This document shows positions 50,378-58,618 of a DNA stretch of 64,000 bases, piece after piece. The number at the start of each line of letters is the position of its first letter. The stretch's first letter is position 1. The DNA comes from Planococcus liqunii. Lineage in GTDB: Bacteria > Bacillota > Bacilli > Bacillales_A > Planococcaceae. The notes under the pieces are model-generated. The model was not told the origin of the DNA and ran no database searches. It was given only the letters and a program-made list of their open reading frames with translations. The position numbers were made by a program, and so were the translations under genes. The stretch is taken from positions 868,001 through 932,000 of the forward strand of contig NZ_CP129238.1 in the NCBI RefSeq assembly GCF_030413595.1, in the 5' to 3' direction.

Positions 50378-51344
50378 CATCGATGCAAAAGAATACAAAC
50401 CCCAAAGTTCAACAGCCAAAAGCCGGCTTTCCTGGCTTTGGTCGGAATACAGCGTCATTATTGCCTTTGTCGTTATTTTTATCGCATCAGCAATTATGAA
50501 CCCAAGATTTCTGGATATGAACAACCAGCTGAATATTTTGATGCAGGTGTCGATCATCGGCATTATTGCGATGGGAATGACGGTTGTCATGCTGTCAGGC
50601 GGCATTGACTTGTCAGTCGGCTCCGTCCTGGCTTTGGCAGGTGTAATTTCCGTCTTGGCGCTGAATGCGTCCGGCAGCATTCTTGTCGGCGTCTTCACGG
50701 CTTTATTGGTCGGTTCGTTTGCTGGATTCTTAAATGGGCTGATGGTGGCTAAAGGCAGGATTGCCTCATTTATTGCCACACTCGGCATGATGGCAGGCGC
50801 GCGGTCGATTGCGCTTTATATCGCAGACGGCGGCAGCGTCTCCGGGGAAGTTACCGGATTTACCGCCATTGCCAATAGCGATTTCTGGATATTTGATGTG
50901 CCAGTACTCATTTTCATCGCGATGACTGCGCTCGTCTTTATCCTGATGCACAAAACCCGCTTTGGCCGTTACGTCTATGCGCTTGGCAGCAATGAAAAAG
51001 CGGCGTTGCTGTCCGCAATCCGGGTAGACCGCATTAAAATCGGCGTTTATACCTTGATCGGGACATTGGTCGGCGTAGCGGCTGTCATTGAAACGTCCCG
51101 CTTGAATTCCATTTCATCCTCGAGTTCAGGCGCCCAGTATGAATTGGATGCCATTGCGGCTGTCATTATCGGGGGCACGCGGATGACCGGAGGGCGTGGA
51201 AAAATCATCGGTACCCTTTTTGGTGTTCTGATTTTAGGTATTTTGAATAATATGATGAACCTGATGAATGTTTCGCCGCATCTTCAAGGATTTGTGAAAG
51301 GCCTGATCATTATCATAGCGGTCGTCTTTCAAAAAAGGGAATAG
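50370..51344 (+). CDS. sugar ABC transporter, permease (RbsC-like)
   Basis: 324 residues. The start is the TTG at 50370 inside the end of the ATPase gene, with AAAGGGAGG nine bases upstream. About eight to ten membrane helices; GMTVVMLSGGIDLSVGSVLA near residue 70 and AAVIIGGTRMTGGRGKIIGT near residue 265 are the conserved RbsC segments. It forms the channel of the importer. Confidence 0.93.
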   Translation: MANIDAKEYKPQSSTAKSRLSWLWSEYSVIIAFVVIFIASAIMNPRFLDMNNQLNILMQVSIIGIIAMGMTVVMLSGGIDLSVGSVLALAGVISVLALNASGSILVGVFTALLVGSFAGFLNGLMVAKGRIASFIATLGMMAGARSIALYIADGGSVSGEVTGFTAIANSDFWIFDVPVLIFIAMTALVFILMHKTRFGRYVYALGSNEKAALLSAIRVDRIKIGVYTLIGTLVGVAAVIETSRLNSISSSSSGAQYELDAIAAVIIGGTRMTGGRGKIIGTLFGVLILGILNNMMNLMNVSPHLQGFVKGLIIIIAVVFQKRE

Positions 51345-51355
51345 GGGGCAACAAT

Positions 51356-52414
51356 ATGGGCTATCGAGTAGGCATCATTGGGTGCGGCTCCATCACGAAA
51401 ATGCGCCATGCACCGGAATATACGGCGAATCCGTATGTAGATGAAATTGTTTTTTACGACCGCAATCTGGACCGCGCGGAAGCATTGGCAGCTTTATTCG
51501 GCGGAAAAGTTGCGGAAACGGTGGATGAATTGATGGAGGATCCAACAATCGACATCATCAGCGATTGTTCCTCAAATGAATATCACCATATCTTCTCTTC
51601 CAGAGCATTGCTGAGCGGCAAGCATGTGCTGTGCGAAAAGCCCATTTCGTTGACCATCGAGCATGCCAAAGAAATTCTGGATGCACAAAAAAAATCCGGC
51701 AAGAAACTGATGATCGACCACAACCAGCGGTTTACGCGCGCCCATCAAAAAGCGAAAGAAATCATCGCGGGCGGAGAACTCGGAAACGTTCTGACGTTCC
51801 GTACCACGTTCGGACATTCCGGCCCCGAACAATGGGGGCACAATAAAACCAACTCGACCTGGTTTTTCAAAAAAGAACGCTCAGGCCTCGGTGTGGCAGG
51901 AGATTTAGGAATCCATAAAGTGGATATGCTCCATTACTTGCTGGATGATGAAATTGAGCAAGCCAGCGCTTTTCAAGGTGCCTTGCATAAAGTCAACGAA
52001 CAGGGCCAGCCGATTGAAGTGTGCGACAACATCGTCTGCAGTTTGAAAACAAAAAAAGGGCGGTTAGGAACAGCTTCTTTTTCCTGGACGCATTACGGCC
52101 AAGAAGACAATAGCACAGTCCTCTACTGCGAAAAAGGCATCTTGAAAATATACAATAGCGATGCCTATCAATTGGAAGTGCTGACAAACAACGGCGAAAA
52201 AATCAATTACGAGTTGGAAAGCATCCAGACAAACGACAACCAGACCAATACCGGCATGATTGATGCTTTTATTGAAAGCATCCGGCTGGACCACCCGCCG
52301 ATGGTGACGGGGCAGGAGGCCTTATCGTCATTAGCGGTTATTCTGGCTATTTTAGAAGCAGCGGAGACAGGGCGTGTGGTAACGGTTGAAAGCGGGTCTC
52401 TCCAGTATTTTTAA
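51356..52414 (+). CDS. Gfo/Idh/MocA-family oxidoreductase
   Basis: 352 residues. The N-terminal Rossmann fold opens YRVGIIGCGSITKMRHAPEY; ISDCSSNEYHHIFSSRALLS and VLCEKPISLTIEHAKE carry the EKP motif whose Lys takes part in catalysis. The C-terminal domain has GVAGDLGIHKVDMLHYLL. It oxidises a hydroxyl of a sugar, inositol or similar compound with NAD(P). It follows the permease by 11 bp and so is the fourth gene of the operon; together with the isomerase it suggests oxidation and isomerisation of a polyol or rare sugar. Confidence 0.92.
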   Translation: MGYRVGIIGCGSITKMRHAPEYTANPYVDEIVFYDRNLDRAEALAALFGGKVAETVDELMEDPTIDIISDCSSNEYHHIFSSRALLSGKHVLCEKPISLTIEHAKEILDAQKKSGKKLMIDHNQRFTRAHQKAKEIIAGGELGNVLTFRTTFGHSGPEQWGHNKTNSTWFFKKERSGLGVAGDLGIHKVDMLHYLLDDEIEQASAFQGALHKVNEQGQPIEVCDNIVCSLKTKKGRLGTASFSWTHYGQEDNSTVLYCEKGILKIYNSDAYQLEVLTNNGEKINYELESIQTNDNQTNTGMIDAFIESIRLDHPPMVTGQEALSSLAVILAILEAAETGRVVTVESGSLQYF

Positions 52415-52467
52415 GGAGGGCTTTTAATAAGGAAAAGAAACGCCAGCAGGAAGAAGGAGCGAGCGAA

Positions 52468-52929
52468 GTGAAGGTGCGCGAAGCAACCGAATAGGAATAT
52501 GAAAAAATCTACAGACAAGGTTACCGGGAATGGGCAAAAGGGCGTTCTCTTCAGCAATATATAACGGACAATCAAAAAGAAGAAACGCTGGGCAAACGGT
52601 ATGTCTTAGTGGATGGCAAGGAAGACATCATCGCTTCACTGCTGCTGCTGGAGTTCAAGCCTCGGTTGTTCGGGATTGGCTCAATTGTCGTGGAGCCGGA
52701 ATTTCGCGGGAAAGGTGTAGGGGCGCAATTGATCCAGGAAAGCTTGAAGCTTCATCCGGATGCGGCTTTCATGCTTTACAGCGAAATCGGCGCCGCTTAT
52801 TATGAACGCTTCGGGTTCCGGGCACTGCCGGAGTCCCATCAAAGTTCGCTTCAAGCCATCTGCATGATCCGAGCGGATGAGGGATTATGCACACAGATTC
52901 TGAAAGAGCCGGTCCCTCCATATTTTTAA
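52468..52929 (+). pseudogene. GNAT N-acetyltransferase with amber codon at position 9
   Basis: A GTG at 52468 with AAGAAGGAGCG upstream reads MKVREATE, then TAG (52492-52494), then continues in the same frame EYEKIYRQGYREWAKGRSLQ through the acetyl-CoA-binding VVEPEFRGKGVGAQLIQESL to a natural stop at 52929. All the GNAT core is intact, so only one base change separates it from a working gene of about 153 residues. Restart at GTG 52609 would remove the N-terminal part of the fold. Recent inactivation is most likely. Confidence 0.82.
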
Positions 52930-52940
52930 AGGTACAGAAA

Positions 52941-52978
52941 AAAGAAGAACCAAAAGCCGAGGGCTTTTGGTTCTTCTT
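52941..52978. terminator. bidirectional terminator
   Basis: AAGAAGAACCAAAAGCC and GGCTTTTGGTTCTTCTT, a perfect 17-bp stem between convergent GNAT genes. Confidence 0.9.
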
Positions 52979-52983
52979 GCTGG

Positions 52984-53862
52984 TTACGCACCCTTTTCTG
53001 CTTTTGTCCGTCCGGTGCCGTACAGCATCCAGGGAGAAGGAAGGTCAAACTGGTGATTTTCCGGCAAGGACAGGGCTTGTTCTTTGGTGAAGTCCATCCA
53101 GATCAACGCATCTTCTCCAACTTCCCGGCACAATTCTTTGTAGGCAGAAGCGATAGTTTCCCACAGGCCGGGTTGATCCATCAAGTCTTCCCATGGATAA
53201 ATGGCGTGCAGGTAATGAGCCGTTTTAATATCCCGTTTAACAATCACGACTCGTGTGGCGTCTTCGCTTTCGAAAAACGACCACGTTTCCAGTTCGTCTT
53301 CTGCAAATAACTCTGGAGAAGCAGGTAACAGATAATAGCATTCGTAAGGGAAAACGGAGCCGTTTTTGACATACAAATCGTAAACCCATTGTTTTTTCCG
53401 CTTTAAATCACTCAATTTGTTCCAGGCAAGAGAACCGTTTTCCAGCGGGGACACATCTTTTGCAATAGCTCCGTAAATAACTACCTGAGGCGAGAGCCCG
53501 AGCTTTTCCAAAACACGCCGCGCCGGAAGATTCTCTTCCTGCGTGTTGGCGCCGACCCACTGGATATCGGGAAGCTTGAACGCTTCATCCATGACTTGGG
53601 AAGTCAGCGCGGTCGCCAGGTCTTTGCCTCGATATCGGATGTCGCTGCGGATTCTCCCAAGTATCGCGTAATGCTTGGCAAATATCGAATAGCCGCAGAC
53701 GCTGGCCAATTGGTCATCCAAAAATAAACCGAACAGGCGGTCTTGGTCAGTGGTGACCAGCCGCTCAAAAATCCGTGTGACGTAATCGTCTTCAATTCCG
53801 GTTTGCATCGCTTCCATATAGGGCAAATCTTCAAGGCCCAGTACACGTATCGTTTTTTCCAT
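52984..53862 (-). CDS. GNAT-family N-acetyltransferase
   Basis: 292 residues from the ATG at 53862 (GCAGGGAGTGCAGGCA upstream); a frame extension of 53 residues upstream looks non-coding. The GNAT domain is N-terminal (about 1-150): TIRVLGLEDLPYMEAM, LASVCGYSIFAKHYAILGRI, RIRSDIRYRGKDLATALTSQ for acetyl-CoA and NLPARRVLEKLGL. The C-terminal half (about 150-292) is a second domain with many Trp and acidic residues that I do not recognise. Substrate unknown. Confidence 0.82.
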   Translation of the reverse strand: MEKTIRVLGLEDLPYMEAMQTGIEDDYVTRIFERLVTTDQDRLFGLFLDDQLASVCGYSIFAKHYAILGRIRSDIRYRGKDLATALTSQVMDEAFKLPDIQWVGANTQEENLPARRVLEKLGLSPQVVIYGAIAKDVSPLENGSLAWNKLSDLKRKKQWVYDLYVKNGSVFPYECYYLLPASPELFAEDELETWSFFESEDATRVVIVKRDIKTAHYLHAIYPWEDLMDQPGLWETIASAYKELCREVGEDALIWMDFTKEQALSLPENHQFDLPSPWMLYGTGRTKAEKGA

Positions 53863-53960
53863 TGCCTGCACTCCCTGCTTCTGTCGGATTGACTGGTTCT
53901 CCTGTTTATTATAACTTTGAACAAAGGGACTGTGCATGCAATTTGCTGCTGCAGCCAAAA

Positions 53961-53989
53961 CAAAAAGCCATTGGAAAAACCAACGGCCT
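53961..53989 (-). terminator. terminator of the secreted protein gene
   Basis: On the minus strand GCCGTTGG-TTTTT-CCAATGGC followed by TTTTTG. Confidence 0.7.
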
Positions 53990-54007
53990 TCTAAGCTTGG
54001 GGAGGCG

Positions 54008-54496
54008 CTATTTAATGGCACAGGAGTTCGGCGACCATTCGGTGTGAGTGGCTCCGGTACTGACCCAATGGATTTGATTCAGGATTTTATAGCTTCCAGA
54101 TGGCAGGCTCTTGAAAGATGTGAAATTCAATCTTCCGTCATTTGACGTGTTGCGCCAACCCGGTTTGGTATCCGGATTAAATCCGTATAAAGTCACGTAC
54201 GCATAGCCCGGCCACTCCGCCAGGGATTTAAATTGCTCATACTTCGAGCCATTATAGCGATAAAGGACAGGTTTCCAAAAAACCGTATCCGTTTCGCGCC
54301 CTTTCCAGGCAGTCACATAGCGAGGAGGTTCGGCTTTGACAATTTTTCCGGCACAAGACATGGAGCCAACCGCGTGTGAAGGCCAGTTGCCTTCACCATT
54401 ATGGGCTTCTGCTGGTTCAGCCGCAAAACCGATGGCAAAAAATATAGAAACAGATGCTAATAGTTTGGTGGCAGTAGAGAATTTTTTGAAAGCCAT
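54008..54496 (-). CDS. secreted protein of unknown function
   Basis: 162 residues. A signal peptide (basic MAFKKF, hydrophobic LLASVSIFFAIGF, cleavage after AEPAEA at about 31) precedes a mature domain of about 130 residues rich in Trp, Tyr, Gly and Ser (VGSMSCAGKIVKAEPPRYVT, then WRNTSNDGRLNFTSFKSLPS). Two cysteines, near the two ends of the domain, could form a disulfide. I know no family for it. GGAGGAATTACC precedes the start. Confidence 0.75.
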   Translation of the reverse strand: MAFKKFSTATKLLASVSIFFAIGFAAEPAEAHNGEGNWPSHAVGSMSCAGKIVKAEPPRYVTAWKGRETDTVFWKPVLYRYNGSKYEQFKSLAEWPGYAYVTLYGFNPDTKPGWRNTSNDGRLNFTSFKSLPSGSYKILNQIHWVSTGATHTEWSPNSCAIK

Positions 54497-54750
54497 GGTA
54501 ATTCCTCCTCTGGAATATGTAGAATAAAGAAAAATAGGTATTGGTTAGAAATTAAAATATACGGGAATAATAAATAATGGAAAATTCAGATATTGAATAT
54601 AATATCATATTTTTACCAAGAAACCTAGTGTTAGAATAAAAACGAAGAAATTTTTTCATGAATTTTGTCGAAGAAGAAAAAAGTGGAAATGGCTGCTATG
54701 CGTTTTTAAAATGGTTGCCTGTTGCAAAGCAGATATATGGGGGTGGAAAA

Positions 54751-54906
54751 ATGGGTTTCAGGAAAACAAGGAGTTTTCTATACAAGATCGACCGGTTAAG
54801 CGGAGATTTCAAGGCCGTGAAAAATGGCACCATCGGAAACAGGATCGGCAAACGAATTCTTAGAAAAACGATTAACCGATTATTGTGGAAGTTCTTTAAA
54901 ATATAA
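54751..54906 (+). CDS. small basic conserved-looking protein
   Basis: 51 residues from the ATG at 54751 (GGGGGTGGAAAA upstream), very basic: GFRKTRSFLYKIDRLSGDFK, then a KNGTIGNRIGKRILRKTINR tail. Similar short basic proteins occur in Bacillales without known function; a nucleic-acid-binding role would suit the charge. A terminator follows at once. The region 54497-54750 before it is AT-rich and shows nothing else. Confidence 0.6.
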   Translation: MGFRKTRSFLYKIDRLSGDFKAVKNGTIGNRIGKRILRKTINRLLWKFFKI

Positions 54907-54916
54907 TCAGCGAAGG

Positions 54917-54946
54917 GCCGTCTGCAGTTTTTTTGCAGACGGCTTT
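54917..54946 (+). terminator. terminator
   Basis: GCCGTCTGCA and TGCAGACGGC with a T-rich loop and a short TTT after it. Confidence 0.7.
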
Positions 54947-54961
54947 ATGATGCGCTGTAGA

Positions 54962-55489
54962 TTATTTTCTTTTTAAAACACCCAAGTAATTTGCCCATGG
55001 ACCGACGTCTTCCCGGTACCTTTCTGCCATCACGCGGACGATTTGCGATAGATGGGTCATGTCGTGGACAACCCAGGTTGAAAGCAATTCCCGCAGTTTG
55101 ACAGAACCGAATTCCGGATGAATGCCGGTCAGTTCAAAGTGAATTTCCGGATTTACAAGCTGTTTCAGTTTTTCGATATTTTGCAAGCGGAGGGTTTTGA
55201 ATTCCTGCAACTTTTCTTCAAGTGTAATCTGTGCACCGTTTTTCAAATGAGCAAAGCGGTCAAATGGCGGAAAAGGCTTGTTTTCTCCATATTGCAAAAT
55301 GGTTTCGAGCCTCGGCAGCCAATTGCTTTTCTCGGCTTCAATCAAATGTGACACAACTTCTTCTGCATTCCATGTGCCTTCGCCTTCGCGGTTTTGCAGC
55401 CAGCCTTCAGATAACCCTGACAAGAAGTGGGTAAGTATGACAGGGGTACGCTCCAAAATTTCAATTGCTTCTTCAAGTTTCAACTCCAT
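54962..55489 (-). CDS. DinB-family protein
   Basis: 175 residues from the ATG at 55489 (AAAGGAGCATATTA upstream; a 12-residue extension is less likely). Four-helix DinB/YfiT-like bundle with the three metal-binding histidines in EEVVSHLIEAEKSN (first) and VVHDMTHLSQIVRVMAERYR (second and third). DinB proteins bind a divalent metal and some act as bacillithiol transferases. Function here is not known. Confidence 0.85.
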   Translation of the reverse strand: MELKLEEAIEILERTPVILTHFLSGLSEGWLQNREGEGTWNAEEVVSHLIEAEKSNWLPRLETILQYGENKPFPPFDRFAHLKNGAQITLEEKLQEFKTLRLQNIEKLKQLVNPEIHFELTGIHPEFGSVKLRELLSTWVVHDMTHLSQIVRVMAERYREDVGPWANYLGVLKRK

Positions 55490-55758
55490 TAATATGCTCC
55501 TTTCCGTGGTTAAGTAAATAAGCAATTAAACATGTTGGATTCATTATATAGTAATCTGAATTTTTAGGTAAGATATAGTTTTATTCTTTATTAAAGCGTA
55601 TAATGAGTACGAATTTAAAACGGAAAATGATAGCATAGTTTGACTAAAATAGAGAAAGGAGAAAAGGCAAACAAAATTTTCTCGTGTTCCTTTGCCAATT
55701 GCCCGAGCTTTAAAGCCACTCAAATGAAATGACAGCCACTAGAAAAGGAGAAAAAAAG

Positions 55759-56334
55759 ATGCTGTATAATGTCGTATTGTTCTTGCACATTTTAGGAGCG
55801 GTCATCATGTTTATGGCCATCAGTATCCTCGCATTATCCATGCTTTCCTTGCTGCATGCCAAAGAAACGGAAGATGTAAAGCGCTGGGCGGGACTTGCAG
55901 TGAAAACGGACGCGCTGTTTCCGTTAAGTACACTCATCATTATTGTGCCAGCGCTGTATCTTGTATTTTCGACATGGGGATGGGGGATGGCATGGATTAA
56001 TGTATCTTTAGCAGCGCTTTTGGGCACCAGCTTTTTAGGGCCAGTCATCAACTTGCGCCGCCTTAAAGGAATTCTTGCCGCCGCCGAGGCAGAAACCGAT
56101 CGGGTTCCTTCTGGAGATTTGATGAAAAAACTGAGAGATCCGGTGCTTTGGAATTCCGTTTCAGTTATGGCGATGCTGGTTTTCGGTATTCTGTTTTTAA
56201 TGGCCGTCAAATTGCCCTTAGTGGGGTCGCTCATTACAATGGCCATTGCTTTAGTCGCCGGACTTGTATTTGCCCGCGTTATGCTGGCGAAAACTAAACC
56301 AAGTAGTTCTGCGGATACTGTCTCATTTCGATGA
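55759..56334 (+). CDS. DUF2269-like integral membrane protein
   Basis: 191 residues from the ATG at 55759 (AAAAGGAG upstream). Four membrane helices: LYNVVLFLHILGAVIMFMAI, a second near residue 52, a third near 78 and a fourth and fifth near the C-terminus (VMAMLVFGILFLMAVKLPLV). The LHILGAVIMF opening with its His is usual in DUF2269 proteins. No function is established. Lies alone; terminator at 56372. Confidence 0.75.
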   Translation: MLYNVVLFLHILGAVIMFMAISILALSMLSLLHAKETEDVKRWAGLAVKTDALFPLSTLIIIVPALYLVFSTWGWGMAWINVSLAALLGTSFLGPVINLRRLKGILAAAEAETDRVPSGDLMKKLRDPVLWNSVSVMAMLVFGILFLMAVKLPLVGSLITMAIALVAGLVFARVMLAKTKPSSSADTVSFR

Positions 56335-56371
56335 GTTTAGCTGCACATCAAAAAACATTTGCTGCATACAG

Positions 56372-56403
56372 ACCGTGCTGATGATTCATCAGCATGGTTT
56401 TTA
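56372..56403 (+). terminator. terminator of the DUF2269-like gene
   Basis: ACCGTGCTGAT and ATCAGCATGGT around GATTC, followed by TTTTT. Confidence 0.85.
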
Positions 56404-56457
56404 TCTTTTGACTAGATAATTCTTATATTAAATTATTATGAATAATCAGAAAATATA

Positions 56458-56486
56458 TTGAAAGCAAAAATTTTGATACGTATAAT
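56458..56486 (+). promoter_or_regulatory. sigma-A promoter of the lactonase/dehydrogenase operon
   Basis: TTGAAA (56458-56463), 17-bp spacer, perfect TATAAT (56481-56486). Confidence 0.82.
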
Positions 56487-56490
56487 GAAA

Positions 56491-56506
56491 ATGTAAGCGC
56501 TTTTTA
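56491..56506. promoter_or_regulatory. catabolite-responsive element (cre-like site)
   Basis: ATGTAAGCGCTTTTTA matches the CcpA cre pattern (TGNAANCGNNNNCA) in its left half and centre. It sits at the expected transcription start, where CcpA binding represses. Confidence 0.65.
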
Positions 56507-56529
56507 TTTTGGAAAGGGAGTGGGGAGAT

Positions 56530-57633
56530 GTGAACGATAACCATGCAAAAGGAAGAGTGGCCGTAATGGATGAACCGGAGAAGTTGAGCTACCGGGAATA
56601 CGACTTGCCGGAGCCGGGACCGGGAGCGGTTCTTCTGAAAGTGCTGCGTTCCAATATTTGCGGGTCGGAGCTGCATATATGGAGAGGCCAGCATCCGACA
56701 AAAAAGAAGGGCGTACTTGGCCATGAGATGATTGGTGAAGTCCATTCTCTAGGAGACGGCGTTACGACCGACTATGCAGGCGAACCTATTCAAAAAGAAG
56801 ACCGCATCGTTTCCGCTTATTACATTACATGCAGAAAATGCACTGCATGTCGGGAAGGGCATTTTCACTTGTGTGAACATGCTTACGATTTCTGGAACCA
56901 GCCGCCGGAAGTAAGCCCCCATTTTCATGGCACTTTTGCTTCGCACTATTACATCCACCCAGACCAATACTTCTATAAAGTGCCGGACAATGTATCAGAA
57001 GCTTCAGCAGCCAGTGCAAACTGCGCTTTGTCGCAGGTTTATTTCGGCTTGGACAAAGCGGGTGTGACGTATGGCCAAACCATTGTTATCCAGGGAGCAG
57101 GCGGCCTTGGATTGAACGCGACGGCAGTAGCCAAGGAAAAAGGAGCAAGAGTGATTGTGGTCGATGGTGTAGAAAGCCGTCTGGAGCAAGCCAAACTTTT
57201 TGGGGCCGACTATACGCTTAACTTAAACGACTACGGCTCTGTCGAAGAACGGGCAAAAGCAGTGCTTAATCTTACGGATGGAAAAGGGGCTGAATTTGCG
57301 ATGGAAGTGGCAGGCGTCCCTGCCGCTTTTGTAGAAGGCATCCATTACATCCGGCCTGGCGGCAAATACGTAACCATTGGGAATATAACACCGGGCAAAC
57401 TGGTGGAATTCGATCCGGGTCTACTAACCAGAAAGTCGATTCAAATTATTCCGGTCGTCCGCTACAATCCCTGGTACTTATACAAAGCCTTGAAATTTCT
57501 TTCAGACACCCAAGGGAAATATCGGTTTGACGGCATGATTGATGCTGAATTTTCAATGGATGATATTAAACTCGCACTGGATAAATCCGCAGCGCGGGAA
57601 GTGACGAGAGCGACCATTATTATGGACCGGTAA
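56530..57633 (+). CDS. zinc-dependent alcohol dehydrogenase (MDR family)
   Basis: 367 residues starting at the GTG at 56530; TTG 56509 is excluded because the Shine-Dalgarno AAAGGGAGTGGGGA lies after it. Zinc ligands: GHEMIGEV for the catalytic site and CRKCTACREGHFHLC for the structural site. NAD site GAGGLGLNATAVAKEKGARV, with an Asp after it (VVDG) favouring NAD. First gene of a four-gene unit with a lactonase-like enzyme, an aldehyde dehydrogenase and another alcohol dehydrogenase. It probably oxidises the hydroxyl of a lactone-derived hydroxy acid or a sugar alcohol. Confidence 0.9.
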   Translation: MNDNHAKGRVAVMDEPEKLSYREYDLPEPGPGAVLLKVLRSNICGSELHIWRGQHPTKKKGVLGHEMIGEVHSLGDGVTTDYAGEPIQKEDRIVSAYYITCRKCTACREGHFHLCEHAYDFWNQPPEVSPHFHGTFASHYYIHPDQYFYKVPDNVSEASAASANCALSQVYFGLDKAGVTYGQTIVIQGAGGLGLNATAVAKEKGARVIVVDGVESRLEQAKLFGADYTLNLNDYGSVEERAKAVLNLTDGKGAEFAMEVAGVPAAFVEGIHYIRPGGKYVTIGNITPGKLVEFDPGLLTRKSIQIIPVVRYNPWYLYKALKFLSDTQGKYRFDGMIDAEFSMDDIKLALDKSAAREVTRATIIMDR

Positions 57634-57698
57634 CGATTCTTCAGAAAGCCTGATCATATAATCAAAAGGTTCAAAAATTAGCAGACGGAGGTCATACA

Positions 57699-58532
57699 AT
57701 GGATAAACCAAAATTATACGTACTGGATACAGGAACAATGAAAATGGATAAAAACTTCATGGTGGCTGCCCATAATCCGGCAAGCATCGACAATCCCAAT
57801 CCACCGGCTGAATTTGTTGAATTCCCGGTGTATGCGGTATTGATTGACCATCCGGATGGAAAAATTTTGTTCGATACCGGCTGCAACCCGGAAGGAATGG
57901 GGGAAAACGGAAGATGGCCAGAAGGCGTCCAAAAGTTGTTCCCGGCGTTCCAGGATGAATCCTGTTATTTGATCAACCGGCTGGAGCAATTGAATCTGCG
58001 GCCTGATGATATTAAATACGTCGTTGCTTCCCATTTGCATCTTGATCATGCGGGCTGTCTCGAGCTGTTTACGAATGCGACAATTATCGTGCACGATTCT
58101 GAACTGAAAAACACGATGAAGCAATATGCGATGACAAAAGACATGGGCGCCTACATATGGGCGGACATCAATGCTTGGATCGGCAACGACTTGAAATGGA
58201 AAACCGTCATGCCGCATGAAGATGAATTGGAGCTTGTAAAAGGCGTTAAGATTTTAAACTTCGGACCGGGCCATGCCTGGGGACTTTTGGGGCTCCATAT
58301 TGATCTTCCGGGAGAAGGCGGCGTTATTTTGGCGTCGGATGCTGTGTATTCAGCTGAGAACTACGGACCGCCGGTTAAAATTCCGGGAATCATCTATGAT
58401 TCTTTAGGTTATTTAAGTGCAGTGGAAAAAATCAAAAAATACGCTGAACGCACCAATTCGCAAGTATGGTACGGGCACGATTCCAAGCAGTTCCGCAGTT
58501 TCATCAAATCCACCGAGGGCTTTTATGAATAA
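57699..58532 (+). CDS. metallo-beta-lactamase-fold lactonase-like hydrolase (AHL lactonase family)
   Basis: 277 residues. The metal site is SHLHLDHAG (His112, His114, Asp116, His117), with GPGHAWGLLGLHI, LASDAVYS and a C-terminal YGHDSKQF His completing the pattern of the N-acyl-homoserine-lactonase (AiiA/AttM/BlcC) family. The early YAVLIDHPDGKILFDTGCNP is typical. Without a quorum-sensing context and with dehydrogenases on both sides, a sugar or gamma-lactone is a likelier substrate than acyl-homoserine lactone. GGAGGTCATACA precedes the ATG. Confidence 0.87.
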   Translation: MDKPKLYVLDTGTMKMDKNFMVAAHNPASIDNPNPPAEFVEFPVYAVLIDHPDGKILFDTGCNPEGMGENGRWPEGVQKLFPAFQDESCYLINRLEQLNLRPDDIKYVVASHLHLDHAGCLELFTNATIIVHDSELKNTMKQYAMTKDMGAYIWADINAWIGNDLKWKTVMPHEDELELVKGVKILNFGPGHAWGLLGLHIDLPGEGGVILASDAVYSAENYGPPVKIPGIIYDSLGYLSAVEKIKKYAERTNSQVWYGHDSKQFRSFIKSTEGFYE

Positions 58533-58545
58533 GGCAGTTTAATTG

Positions 58546-58588
58546 GACCGGCCCTGCGACATCTGGACATCAGCTGTTAGGGCCGGTC
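58546..58588 (+). terminator. hairpin inside the operon (possible attenuator)
   Basis: GACCGGCCCT and AGGGCCGGTC, a 10-bp GC-rich stem with a 23-nt loop, followed by TTCTTT. It stands between the lactonase and aldehyde dehydrogenase genes and could lower expression of the last two genes. Confidence 0.65.
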
Positions 58589-58618
58589 TTCTTTAATTGA
58601 AAAAGGGAGGACGAGTGG

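Noticed and set aside
56491..56506. fourth operator of the LacI-type repressor
   Set aside because: The site reads TGTAAGCGCTTTTT and lacks the TAATC/GNTTACA pattern of the three operators; it fits a cre site better.
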